A DNA stretch of 64,000 nt, taken from contig NZ_NNBK01000007.1 in the NCBI RefSeq assembly GCF_002803075.1, positions 186,001 to 250,000 of the forward strand. The letters run 5' to 3'. Below, one piece after another: positions 16,734 through 25,008 of this stretch. Below the pieces are notes generated by a model that was not told where the DNA came from, ran no database searches, and saw only the letters and a list, made by a program, of their open reading frames with translations. The translations under genes and the position numbers were made by a program. How positions within the stretch are numbered: the stretch's first letter is position 1; each line of letters begins with the position of its first letter. The stretch is from Streptomyces sp. CB01373. Its GTDB lineage: Bacteria; Actinomycetota; Actinomycetes; Streptomycetales; Streptomycetaceae.

Positions 16734-17669
16734 ACTAATCTGCGCTGGGTGGCTCTGACCGCGGTCGCGCCGGTGGCCTGGGGAACCAACTACTACGTCA
16801 CCCACGAGTTCCTGCCGGCGGACCGCCCGCTCTTCGGGGCCGCCGTGCGGGCGCTGCCCTCCGGCCTCGTCCTGCTGGCCCTGTGCCGGCAGCGGCCACA
16901 CGGTGCGTGGTGGTGGCGGTCCGCGGTGCTCGGGCTGCTCAACGTGAGCGTGTTCTTCGTACTCGTCTACGCCGCCTCCCAGCTGCTGCCGACGAGCGTC
17001 GCCTCGACCGTCATGGCGGTGTCCCCGCTGGCGATGATGCTCATCGCCTGGGCCCTGGTGTCCGAACGGCCCGGCATCTCACACCTGGCCGGCGCCGCGA
17101 TCGGACTCGGCGGGGTCTGTCTCATGCTGCTCACAGGGGTGGGAGGGGTGAGCGTGCCCGGAGTCCTCGCCTCGGCCGCGGCCATGCTCGTGTCGGCCTT
17201 CGGCCACATCCTGGCCAAGCGGTGGAGCACCAGTGCCGACGTGCTCGCCTCGACCGCCTGGCAGCTCACCGCCGGAGGCCTGTTCCTGCTGCCGGTCGCC
17301 GCGGTGGCGGAGGGTCCTCCACCCGCGCTCGACACACCGGCGCTCCTCGCGTTCGGCTACGTCGCCCTGGTCGCCACCGCGCTGGCCTTCACCGCCTGGT
17401 TCACCGGCTTGCGGCACCTGCCCGCGGGGACCGTGGGGCTGGTCGGACTGCTCAACCCCGTCACGGGCGTACTGCTCGGCACAGTGGTCGCCGGAGAGAA
17501 GCTGACGGCCCAGCAACTGTGTGGGCTGGCACTCGTCCTGGCCGGAGTCGTCCTGGGCCGGCCCACACGCGCGAGCCGACACGACAGTGGTCGGCCACCA
17601 GCCGTAAATCGTGATCTTCCTTGTCAGGGGCGGAGCGGAGAGGGTGGTGGCCGGCGTCTCCGCTCATGA
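16728..17669 (+). CDS. EamA/DMT family exporter
   Basis: Ten predicted membrane helices in two EamA repeats. The first starts LRWVALTAVAPVAWGTNYYVTHEFLP and the second near VLASAAAMLVSAFGHILAKRWS. The protein ends with a Pro/Arg-rich cytoplasmic tail. The WGTNYY motif in helix 1 and GLRHLPAGTVGLVGLLNPVTG in the penultimate region are characteristic. Such 300-residue exporters move amino acids, nucleosides or drugs. The ATG at 16728 is eight bases behind a TATATT -10, so the mRNA is probably leaderless. Control by the adjacent MarR protein is inferred from the palindromes. The substrate is unknown. Confidence 0.9.
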   Translation: METNLRWVALTAVAPVAWGTNYYVTHEFLPADRPLFGAAVRALPSGLVLLALCRQRPHGAWWWRSAVLGLLNVSVFFVLVYAASQLLPTSVASTVMAVSPLAMMLIAWALVSERPGISHLAGAAIGLGGVCLMLLTGVGGVSVPGVLASAAAMLVSAFGHILAKRWSTSADVLASTAWQLTAGGLFLLPVAAVAEGPPPALDTPALLAFGYVALVATALAFTAWFTGLRHLPAGTVGLVGLLNPVTGVLLGTVVAGEKLTAQQLCGLALVLAGVVLGRPTRASRHDSGRPPAVNRDLPCQGRSGEGGGRRLRS

Positions 17670-17681
17670 CCTGCCGGCCGG

Positions 17682-18515
17682 TCAATGGTGGGTGCGCAGC
17701 ATCCCGTCCAGCACTGTGACGGCATGGCCGGTGAGGTGTACGCGGTCGCCGTGCACGGCGGTGCGGACCAGACCGGTACGCGCGGACGCCTGGAGGCCGG
17801 TAAGTACATTGCGGCCAAGTCGCGCCGACCAGTGCGGGGCGAGGACTGTGTGGGCACTGCCCGTGACCGGGTCCTCGGGGATGCCTCTGGCGGGCGCGAA
17901 GAAACGGGAGACGAAGTCGTGTTCCAGGCCGGTCCCATCCGCTGCCGCTGTAATGATGATTCCGCGCAGGGCCTCGCGGTTCGTCAGGGCTGCTATCGCG
18001 TCCAGGTCGGGCGTCACGGCCCGGACGCCGGCCTCGTCGGGCAGGATCGTCAGCAGGTCACCGAGCCCTTCGGAACGGAAGGTGGCCACGGGCGCGATTC
18101 CCAGCGCCTCGGACAGCCCTTGTGGCACGGGCACTTTCGTGCTGGGCGCGGCCGGAAAGTCCAGAGTGATGCCGCCTTCCTCGCCGGCGTGCGTGACGAG
18201 GACGCCGTTCCGCCGACTCATGAACCGCACAGTGCCGAGGATTCCCCGCCCGGCACGTAGCACGTGTGCTGTGGCCAATGTGGCATGACCGCACAGTCTG
18301 GACTCGACAAGCGGGGTGAACCAGCGGATGGCCCAGTCGGCCTCGGCCGGGGTGGGCAACGGGAGGGCGAACGCGGTTTCGGAATGATTCATCTCGGCCG
18401 CAACCCGACGCATCCAGGCCTCGTCCGGCCACTCTCCAGCCGCCAGAAGACACACGGCCGCCGGGTTTCCGGCGAAGGGACGGTCAGTGAAGGCATCGAC
18501 GACATGAATGCGCAT
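17682..18515 (-). CDS. PhzF family isomerase/epimerase-like protein
   Basis: A 277-residue two-domain protein of the diaminopimelate-epimerase fold. The start MRIHVVDAFTDRPFAGNPAAV and the catalytic Glu46 in NHSETAF are diagnostic, as are the WFTPLVESRLCGHATLATAHVL motif and EDPVTGSAHTVLAP at the second half's phosphate-like loop. PhzF itself isomerises a phenazine precursor; most paralogues are uncharacterised. No phenazine genes are nearby, so a phenazine role is not supported. TACGGT ends six bases before the ATG, consistent with a leaderless mRNA. Convergent with eamA (12 nt apart). Confidence 0.9.
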   Translation of the reverse strand: MRIHVVDAFTDRPFAGNPAAVCLLAAGEWPDEAWMRRVAAEMNHSETAFALPLPTPAEADWAIRWFTPLVESRLCGHATLATAHVLRAGRGILGTVRFMSRRNGVLVTHAGEEGGITLDFPAAPSTKVPVPQGLSEALGIAPVATFRSEGLGDLLTILPDEAGVRAVTPDLDAIAALTNREALRGIIITAAADGTGLEHDFVSRFFAPARGIPEDPVTGSAHTVLAPHWSARLGRNVLTGLQASARTGLVRTAVHGDRVHLTGHAVTVLDGMLRTHH

Positions 18516-18702
18516 CCCAGGACCGTAAGGGTGCCAAGTCAGTCCCCGCCAAGGCCAATCCGGGAGGAGTGGACCGGCATGGGGCGTACCCGTGATGCCG
18601 CACGGCTCGGCGGGATTCGCCGGACAGGCGAGTGCTCAGGCGTAGTTCGTGATGGTCGTCGCCTCTGTCCGGCCGGCGCATGACGCGGTCTAGGGTGAAC
18701 GA

Positions 18703-19302
18703 ATGGACGTGGGGGCGGTACTGATTGCGATCACTGGTGTAGCGGGTACTCTCGGGGGCGCGTTGCTCACCCAGCGGGGCGCCAACCGGGCCAAGAGGCG
18801 CGAGTTGGAGATGGCCCATGCCATCCAGGAAGCTCGCGAGAATCGTGAGCTACGCCGGAGCTGCTACACACAACTGCATCGGGATGCCAGGCAGTTCGCC
18901 ACGGCGCTCAGCCGGCACTTGTACGTCATGCGGGATCGCACGCTCGGGCCGGAGGACGTATCGGCGTTGGAAGGAACCAAGGACGCCTACCGTGACCGGT
19001 GGTCCGAGGCTCTGATGATCGCCCCCGACGCGGTGATTGTTCCGGCTCACGAACTGAACGAAGCGCTGACCGGGGTCTATGGACAGATCAAGCGTTTGGA
19101 ACAGGGAAACCCCCGCCCGGGCGAGACCCTGCAGTCAGCCGCTGAAGCGCAGCATGCGCTCTGGTCTCTGATAAGCGTCACGAGAGTGGCGATGCGTCGT
19201 GATCTGGGCGTCACCGCAGACACCGGCGAGGAAGTCACCCGTCGAACACCGTTGGCCTCCTCCAGTAACCCCGTCGTCCCGACCAGGGATTTCGCTGAGT
19301 AG
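18703..19302 (+). CDS. Membrane-anchored protein of unknown function (199 aa)
   Basis: The N-terminus MDVGAVLIAITGVAGTLGGALL is one transmembrane helix. It is followed by a long charged helical stretch (KRRELEMAHAIQEARENRELRRSCYTQLHRDARQFATALSRHL), probably coiled coil, and a mostly helical cytoplasmic domain. The C-terminal 30 residues are polar and low complexity. Proteins of this build are common in Streptomyces, but I know no function. TAGGGT ends six bases before the ATG, suggesting leaderless translation. It stands alone between the divergent PhzF gene and a convergent MFS gene. Confidence 0.75.
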   Translation: MDVGAVLIAITGVAGTLGGALLTQRGANRAKRRELEMAHAIQEARENRELRRSCYTQLHRDARQFATALSRHLYVMRDRTLGPEDVSALEGTKDAYRDRWSEALMIAPDAVIVPAHELNEALTGVYGQIKRLEQGNPRPGETLQSAAEAQHALWSLISVTRVAMRRDLGVTADTGEEVTRRTPLASSSNPVVPTRDFAE

Positions 19303-19428
19303 CTCGAAACCCAGTCGCCGTACTGTGCCGTGATGCGAGCCATTCCCAGGGCTACCTCCCGATCAGCCGGAGCCGTCGAGTTCTTCACGAGAGCGAGGCC
19401 CCTGGGCACGTAACGCCCGTCAAGGACC

Positions 19429-20658
19429 TCACAACGCCGCTCGCCCCGCCGCCCCGCGGTTCCGCCATCGCGCGCCCGCCCAGCAGGCACCCACGACAGC
19501 GGTCACGGCGGCGAGAGCCGCGTACGCGGCCGTGTAGGAACTGACGGTGACGACCGCGCCCGCGGCGAAGGCGCCGAGTCCGGTGCCCGCGTCGAAGCCG
19601 ACGTTCCAGGCGACGCTGACGGAGGAGCGCGCCCGCTCGCCGGCGGCGGCGAAGGCCTGCACCAGCGTCAGGTTCTGCAACCCGCCGTAGGCGACGCCCA
19701 CGACAAGCATCCCGGCCACCACCAGGACCGGCCCGGCCGGCCCTGACCCGCCCACCGCACCCGCGCCGATCACGGCCAGCCCGGCGGCGCCGGCGAACAG
19801 CAGCGGGGCCATCGCCGGGGCTGCTCCCCTGCGGTCCGCGACGTGTCCGAACCCCCACCGGCACAGCGCCGCCGTCGCGGTGAACGCCAAAAGCGCGAGG
19901 TAGACGGCGACCGGGTCGGACAGCAGACGGGGCGTGAAGGTGAGGATGGCGCCGCCGGCCGCGGTGATGACGAGCAGCGCGGCGATCGGACCGACCAGGA
20001 CGCGGCGGAGCCGGCTCGTGTCATGCGCTTCGGCGGGCGCGCCGGACACGTCGCCGCTGTCATGCAGGGCACGTGCCACGCGCGCGGCCAGCGGGACGGC
20101 GAGCAAGGGCACGGCCGCGCACGTGAACACCAGCCAGAATCCGACGCTCTGGGCCAGCCAGGGCGCGACGGGGATGAGCAGGAACTGAGGCGCCGCGATG
20201 GCGAGCCCGTAGGCGCCGACCGCTCGGCCGCGGCGGCCGGGTTCGACGAGCGCGGCCACCCCGGTGGCACCGCACACGGTGAGGATCCCGAAGCCGAGGC
20301 CCCGCACCGCCGCGAGGGCCATCACGGCTCCCGCCTGGCTGGTGACCAGATGTCCCAGGGCGGGGAGTCCGAGCAGGCACGAGCCGAGGGCCAGGGACCT
20401 CTGCCAGCCAAGACGCCCGAGGATCCTGCCGACCAGCAGTTGGGCGATCACCGTGAAGAGCATCAGCACGGTGTTGACCAGGCCCGCGCCCAGTTCGTCC
20501 GCCCCGCCCTCGAGCGCCCACAGGGGGGCGACCGGCATCAGCAACGACAGGCCGGCGAAGCCCAGCGCGGTCGAGGCCAGCAGAGGCCGCATCCCCGGCA
20601 CGCGCCACACCGGGACCTCTTCCCGGCAGACGGGACCGTCACCTTGTTGCTTCAGCAT
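19429..20658 (-). CDS. MFS transporter (YajR/multidrug-like)
   Basis: A 409-residue protein with about twelve hydrophobic helices. The loop LVGRILGRLGWQRSLALGS after helix 2 is motif A, and FGHVADRRGAAPAMAPL is its counterpart in the second half. Helices 11-12 end in AAYAALAAVTAVVGACW and the tail is Arg-rich. The family includes drug and arabinose-type exporters; no substrate is indicated. TACCAT lies six bases before the ATG at 20658, so this mRNA is probably leaderless as well. The region between it and the ferredoxin reductase gene holds an operator for the divergent unit. Confidence 0.88.
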   Translation of the reverse strand: MLKQQGDGPVCREEVPVWRVPGMRPLLASTALGFAGLSLLMPVAPLWALEGGADELGAGLVNTVLMLFTVIAQLLVGRILGRLGWQRSLALGSCLLGLPALGHLVTSQAGAVMALAAVRGLGFGILTVCGATGVAALVEPGRRGRAVGAYGLAIAAPQFLLIPVAPWLAQSVGFWLVFTCAAVPLLAVPLAARVARALHDSGDVSGAPAEAHDTSRLRRVLVGPIAALLVITAAGGAILTFTPRLLSDPVAVYLALLAFTATAALCRWGFGHVADRRGAAPAMAPLLFAGAAGLAVIGAGAVGGSGPAGPVLVVAGMLVVGVAYGGLQNLTLVQAFAAAGERARSSVSVAWNVGFDAGTGLGAFAAGAVVTVSSYTAAYAALAAVTAVVGACWAGARWRNRGAAGRAAL

Positions 20659-20784
20659 CCCGAGATGGTAGGCCGTTCGTGCCGCCGTTCACCTGCCTCC
20701 CCCCAGGAACTGGGGGCGCCGTACGGACCGGCGCACGCCCCGCTCGGCCACACGAGGGGCGCCTGAGCGTCCTGCTCAAAGCCA

Positions 20785-20824
20785 AGTCAAACGCTTGACT
20801 AAACTTGACGCCCGGACGTAGGTT
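20785..20824 (+). promoter_or_regulatory. Promoter with palindromic operator before the P450 operon
   Basis: AGTCAAACGCTTGACT (20785-20800) is a 16-bp inverted repeat (AGTCAA/TTGACT). Its right arm TTGACT doubles as a -35 box, with TAGGTT at 20819-20824 as the -10, 18 bp apart. This lies 131 nt before the reductase start. A repressor bound to the palindrome would cover the -35. The LacI gene at the end of the operon is one candidate regulator, though LacI operators usually have a central CG and none is adjacent to that gene. Confidence 0.55.
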
Positions 20825-20954
20825 CCCCGTGGCGGCATGAGCCGGGGCACTTCTCCGGCCCTGCCCCACGCACTATTCAGAAGCCCTTCCAGCGCTGCCG
20901 AGCGGATCACGGGATACCGGTCGGGCGCTGTCGGCCGGCGAGTTGGAGCAAGAC

Positions 20955-22160
20955 GTGGGCGATCGGTCGGGCATATGCGTCGTGGGCGGTTCCGTCGCCG
21001 GCACCGCGGCCGCACAGGCACTGCGGGCCAAGGGCCATGACGGGGAGATCCGGCTGATCGAGGCGGAGGCGCACCTCCCCTACGACCGGCCGCCGCTGTC
21101 CAAGCAGGTCCTCCGGGGCGGGCTCGACCTTCCGGCGCTGCAGTTCCAGTCCACCGCGCACTGGTCCCGGCTCGGAGTCACCCTCACGCTGGGCACGTCG
21201 GTGACCGAGCTGGAGCCCGGGGAGCGGGTGCTGCGAATGAGCGACGGATCCGAGCTGCGGGCGTCCGGCATCGTCCTGGCCCCGGGGACGGAGTCCAGGC
21301 CGCTTCCCTTCCCCGACGAGCAGTCCCGGGTGCGCCGGCTGCGCACCCTGGAGGACGCGCTCGTACTGCGCGGATCGCTGCAGACCGCGCGGTCGATCGT
21401 GCTCGTCGGCGCCGGCTTCATCGGCCTGGAGGTGGCCGCGACCGCCGTCCGGCTGGGGCTCGACGTCACCGTCGTCGAGCTGCTTCCGCTGCCGCTCGCC
21501 CCGGCGGTCGGCGACGTCGTCGCCGAGCGGGTGTGCGCCGCGCACCGGGACAGCGGGGTCACCCTGCTGACGTCGCGATCGGTAGCGGAGGTCCGGGGCG
21601 ACGGGCGGGTCTCCACCGTCGTCCTGGACGACGGCCGGGCGATCGAGGCGGACATCGTCGTGGCCGGGGTGGGGGTGCGCCCGGCCACCGGATGGCTGGC
21701 CGGATCGGGCCTGGAACTCGGCGACGGCATCGAGGCCGACGCCTACTGCCGGACCTCGGCGGACCTGGTCTACGCCGCCGGTGACGCCGCGCGCTGGCAC
21801 AACCCCGCCTTCGGCGCCCGGATGCGTGTCGAGCACTGGAGCACCGCCCGCGAGCAGGGTGCCGCGGCGGCCGCGAACCTGCTGGGCGAACTGCGGGGCG
21901 AGGACGCGTCCCGGACCCCGTTCGTGCATGTGCCGTACTTCTGGTCCGACCAGCTGGACATGAAGATCCAGCACGTCGGCCGCATCCTCGCGGGCGGGCA
22001 CAGCGAGGTGGAACACGACGGCGACGGCGCCCTGTTCGTCACGCACCGGCTGGGCGACCGGCTGACCGGCGCGACGACGGTCAACCGTCCGAGGGACGCG
22101 ATGCTCTCGCGCAGAAGGATCGCGCAGGAGTGCGAGCGGCTGGGGCCGCCCATCGGCTGA
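20955..22160 (+). CDS. FAD-dependent ferredoxin reductase of a P450 system
   Basis: About 401 residues of the putidaredoxin-reductase type. The FAD-binding GICVVGGSVAGTAAAQALRAKG is followed by YDRPPLSK, the NAD(P)H-binding VLVGAGFIGLEVAATA near residue 150, and VYAAGDAARW, the second FAD contact. GTG 20955 is chosen because GGAG lies six bases before it; TTG 20943 is possible. It transfers electrons from NAD(P)H to the small ferredoxin encoded at 23538, which reduces the P450 in between. The three genes form a complete class I monooxygenase chain, an unusual convenience as many Streptomyces P450s lack a linked reductase. Confidence 0.92.
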   Translation: MGDRSGICVVGGSVAGTAAAQALRAKGHDGEIRLIEAEAHLPYDRPPLSKQVLRGGLDLPALQFQSTAHWSRLGVTLTLGTSVTELEPGERVLRMSDGSELRASGIVLAPGTESRPLPFPDEQSRVRRLRTLEDALVLRGSLQTARSIVLVGAGFIGLEVAATAVRLGLDVTVVELLPLPLAPAVGDVVAERVCAAHRDSGVTLLTSRSVAEVRGDGRVSTVVLDDGRAIEADIVVAGVGVRPATGWLAGSGLELGDGIEADAYCRTSADLVYAAGDAARWHNPAFGARMRVEHWSTAREQGAAAAANLLGELRGEDASRTPFVHVPYFWSDQLDMKIQHVGRILAGGHSEVEHDGDGALFVTHRLGDRLTGATTVNRPRDAMLSRRRIAQECERLGPPIG

Positions 22161-22250
22161 ACGGACCGCCGGCAGGCCGTCCGAGGAACCACGATCCGGT
22201 GCACCGGCTCACCGCCGCACCGGTCGGCGTTGACGTTGAAAGGAAGAACC

Positions 22251-23486
22251 ATGGGCAGTCCGCTGCAGGACGCGCAGATTTTCGATCCGACCGACCCGGA
22301 GTTCCTGAAGAACCCCTACCCGGTTCTCAACCACCTGCGGGAGAACACCCCCGTCGTCAGGGCGGAGTCGCTGGGACTCTGGCTCGTGACCCGCCACGAG
22401 GACGTGTTCGCGTGCCAGCGGGACGCCCGCCTCACCCGGAACTTCAGCCACAAGTACACCCCCGAGGAGATGGGGGTCGCGCCGCGCGACGCCCGCTGGG
22501 CCGACTTCTGGCAGGCGGAGAAGTGGAGCCTGCTGGACATCGAGCAGCCGGACCACACCCGGATCCGCTCGCTGGTGTCCTCCGCCTTCACCCCGCGCCG
22601 CGTGACGCAGATGCGCGACGCGGTCCGCGCCCGCTCCCGGAAGCTGCTCGCGGACCTCATCGAGCAGGGCGAGTTCGACCTGCTGCACGACTACGCGATG
22701 CCGTACTCGGTGTCGATCGTCTGCGAACTGCTCGGCGCCGACCAGGAGCAGGCACCGCTGTTCCTGGACTGGGCGCACGCGATGGTGAAGATGTACGAGC
22801 TCGACACCAGCGAGGAGCAGGCCAAGCAGGCCAACGACTCGGCCGCGGCCTTCATCGCCTACGTCCGCGAGCTCATCGCGCTGCGCCGCCGGCAGCCCTC
22901 CGACGACCTGGTGAGCGCCCTGGTCGAGGCCGAGACCGAGGAGGGCAGGAAGCTCACCGACGACGAGATCGTGTCCACGGTGATCGTCCTGCTGAACGCC
23001 GGTCACGAGGCCACGGTCAACACCACCGGCAACGGCATGGCCGCCCTGCTGCGCCACCCCGACCAGTGGGCGCGGGTGACCTCCCAGGAGGTGGCCCCGC
23101 GGCAGGCGGTGGAGGAGGTCATCCGCTGGGATCCCCCGCTCCAGTTGTTCGAGCGCTGGGTGCTGGCCGACGACGTCGAGATCGGCGGCCAGGAGATCCC
23201 CTTCGGCTCGAAGATCGCGATGCTGTACGGCGCGGCCAACCGCGACCCGCGCCTGTTCACCGACCCGGAGGTGCTGGACGTCGGCCGGGTGAACGCCTCC
23301 CGCCACGTCAACTTCGGCGGCGGTGTGCACGCCTGCCTCGGCGCGCCGCTGGCCCGGATCGAGCTGGAGGAGACCTTCACGTCGATCCGGGACCTGTGCC
23401 CCGATCTCAGGCTCGTCGAGGAGCCGCGCCGCAACTCGGCCTTCGTCATCTGGGGCATGGAGTCGGTCCGCGTGTCCGCTCGCTGA
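22251..23486 (+). CDS. Cytochrome P450 monooxygenase
   Basis: A 411-residue bacterial class I P450. The I-helix LLNAGHEATVNTTGNG carries AGxEAT in place of the common AGxDTT. The K-helix EEVIRWDPPLQLFERW holds ExxR, and the heme loop FGGGVHACLGAPLARIE binds iron through Cys362. The N-terminal half contains the usual C-helix DIEQPDHTRIRSLVSSAFTPRRV. AAAGGAAG precedes the ATG at 22251. It hydroxylates or otherwise oxidises an unknown substrate with electrons from the ferredoxin and reductase that flank it. Close similarity to CYP107/CYP105-type enzymes is suggested by length and motifs, but the family is not assigned. Confidence 0.95.
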   Translation: MGSPLQDAQIFDPTDPEFLKNPYPVLNHLRENTPVVRAESLGLWLVTRHEDVFACQRDARLTRNFSHKYTPEEMGVAPRDARWADFWQAEKWSLLDIEQPDHTRIRSLVSSAFTPRRVTQMRDAVRARSRKLLADLIEQGEFDLLHDYAMPYSVSIVCELLGADQEQAPLFLDWAHAMVKMYELDTSEEQAKQANDSAAAFIAYVRELIALRRRQPSDDLVSALVEAETEEGRKLTDDEIVSTVIVLLNAGHEATVNTTGNGMAALLRHPDQWARVTSQEVAPRQAVEEVIRWDPPLQLFERWVLADDVEIGGQEIPFGSKIAMLYGAANRDPRLFTDPEVLDVGRVNASRHVNFGGGVHACLGAPLARIELEETFTSIRDLCPDLRLVEEPRRNSAFVIWGMESVRVSAR

Positions 23487-23537
23487 CCCCTCGGCCGGAA
23501 ACACGACAGCACGTCAGCAGTCAGTAGGAGGAAACCC

Positions 23538-23732
23538 ATGCCACGCCTGCAGGTCGACGAAGCCCTCTGCAAGGGGCACGGTCTGTGCTACTTCGGCTGG
23601 CCGAAGATCTACGACCTCCGGGACGACGGCATCGCCGTCGCCCTGGTCGACGAGATCCCGGCCGAACTGCTGGAGGAGGCCCGCAACTCCGTCGAGGCCT
23701 GCCCGGAGCGGGCCCTGCGGATCGTGGACTGA
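23538..23732 (+). CDS. [3Fe-4S]-type ferredoxin for the P450
   Basis: A 64-residue ferredoxin: MPRLQVDEALCKGHGLCYFGWP places Cys11 and Cys17 and CP near the end (VEACPERALRI) a third. The four-Cys set of 4Fe-4S ferredoxins is reduced to three, with His or Gly in the slot between, as in actinobacterial P450 partner ferredoxins. It shuttles single electrons from the reductase to the P450. Located 51 nt after the P450, with AGGAGG about nine bases before its ATG, and followed by a hairpin terminator. Very acidic, as expected for docking to a basic P450 face. Confidence 0.93.
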   Translation: MPRLQVDEALCKGHGLCYFGWPKIYDLRDDGIAVALVDEIPAELLEEARNSVEACPERALRIVD

Positions 23733-23757
23733 CCGCGGTCCCGTTTCGCGCACCCGC

Positions 23758-23787
23758 CCGGCGGCGGCCGTTCACGGCCGCCGCCGG
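23758..23787 (+). terminator. Terminator of the P450 operon
   Basis: A 13-bp perfect stem (CCGGCGGCGGCCG at 23758-23770 against 23775-23787) with a TTCA tetraloop, 26 nt after the ferredoxin stop. Confidence 0.75.
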
Positions 23788-23927
23788 TCCTGTTCGGGGC
23801 GTGGCCGGTAACGATCACCGGTCGCCGGGGCCGTGGGCCGCGGAACGTATCATCGACGCCTACGCGCCCGGCCGGACCGGGCCGCGGCGCTCGCAGGGGC
23901 TGGTCGCCGGCCTCCGGCGGGAAGGGA

Positions 23928-24971
23928 GTGACACTCGTGGCACGCCGCCGGGTTACGGGCGCCGATGTCGCCGCCGAAGCGGGGGTGTCGGTCTCCATCG
24001 TGTCGCTGGTCCTGAACGGGAAGGACTCCGGCAGGGCGAACCAGGCCACCCGGGACAGGGTCCACACGGCCGCGCAGCGGCTCGGGTACCGCATCGACCG
24101 CCGCGGCCGCAGCCTCGCCACCGGCCGGACCGGCATCGTCGGTTACGTCGCGCCCGATGTCGCGACCCCCTTCTTCAGCAGTGTGCAGATGGGCCTGCTG
24201 AGCGAACTGAGCCCGGAGTACCAGGTCCTCACCGTGGTCACCGCCCTGGGCCAGACGGTCAGCCAGGAGAGCGTCCGGCGGCTGCTCGACCTGGGTGTGG
24301 ACGGCCTGATCATCTCCACGGTCGAAAGCGACCTGGTGACGTCCCTGAACCCGTCGTGCCCGGTGGTGATCCTCGACTCCCCCGGACGGCAGCAGAACCT
24401 GCCGCGCGTCAATCTGGACGTCGCAGGGAGCGCCAGGGAACTCGCCCGCCATCTGACGGATCACGGGCACCGGAGCTTCGCCTACCTCGACATCGACACC
24501 CGGACCCGGACCCTGGAGGCGCGCCGCAAGGCGTTCACCGCCGAGGCACGGAAGGCGTCGGAGCGGGTGGGGGTCGTGGTGGCGCGCTCCCCCATCGACG
24601 TGACGGCGGCGTACGACACCGTGGCGGACAACTGGTCCTCCTGGCGCGACGCCGGAGTGACGGCGCTGGTGTGCGGCTCCGACCTCCAGGCGTTCGGCGC
24701 GCTGGCGGCGCTGCGCGACCTCGGGGTTTCGGTTCCGGAGGGGGTGTCCGTGGCCGGCGCCGACGACCAGCCGATGTCCCGGATCGTGCAGCCGTCGCTG
24801 ACCACGGTGAAACTTCCCTCGTTCGAGCTGGGCAGCCTCGGCGCGCGGGAGCTGCGCAAGGCCATGGACGGGCCGGACGCGGTCGCGGGGCGGCCGTTGG
24901 TGCTGCCGACCCGGCTGGAGATCAGGGAGTCGACCGGCAGCGCGCCGAAAGCCCGCTCCACGCCGCGCTGA
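23928..24971 (+). CDS. LacI family transcriptional regulator
   Basis: N-terminal LacI helix-turn-helix (VTGADVAAEAGVSVSIVSLVLNGKDSG) with hinge helix NQATRDRVHTAAQRLGYRIDRRGRSLATGRTG, then a periplasmic-binding-protein-like sensor (GIVGYVAPDVATPFFSSVQMG, and VSVAGADDQPMSRIVQPSLTTVKLP near the C-terminus). Family members bind sugars or other small effectors. GTG at 23928 or 23937 are both possible; GGGAAGGGA lies just upstream. It follows the P450 operon after a terminator. Regulation of that operon is possible but unproven; the next gene downstream is on the opposite strand. Confidence 0.9.
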   Translation: MTLVARRRVTGADVAAEAGVSVSIVSLVLNGKDSGRANQATRDRVHTAAQRLGYRIDRRGRSLATGRTGIVGYVAPDVATPFFSSVQMGLLSELSPEYQVLTVVTALGQTVSQESVRRLLDLGVDGLIISTVESDLVTSLNPSCPVVILDSPGRQQNLPRVNLDVAGSARELARHLTDHGHRSFAYLDIDTRTRTLEARRKAFTAEARKASERVGVVVARSPIDVTAAYDTVADNWSSWRDAGVTALVCGSDLQAFGALAALRDLGVSVPEGVSVAGADDQPMSRIVQPSLTTVKLPSFELGSLGARELRKAMDGPDAVAGRPLVLPTRLEIRESTGSAPKARSTPR

Positions 24972-25008
24972 CACGGCACACGCGGCACTCGGTCCCGGTG
25001 CGCCGAGG

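Noticed and set aside
17682..18515. Phenazine biosynthesis role for the PhzF-like gene
   Set aside because: No other phz genes are nearby, and most PhzF family members are not in phenazine clusters.
20837..21040. Open frame before the ferredoxin reductase (MSRGTSPALPHALFRS)
   Set aside because: It overlaps the reductase start, lacks recognisable motifs and its tail is Arg-rich shadow sequence of the reductase.
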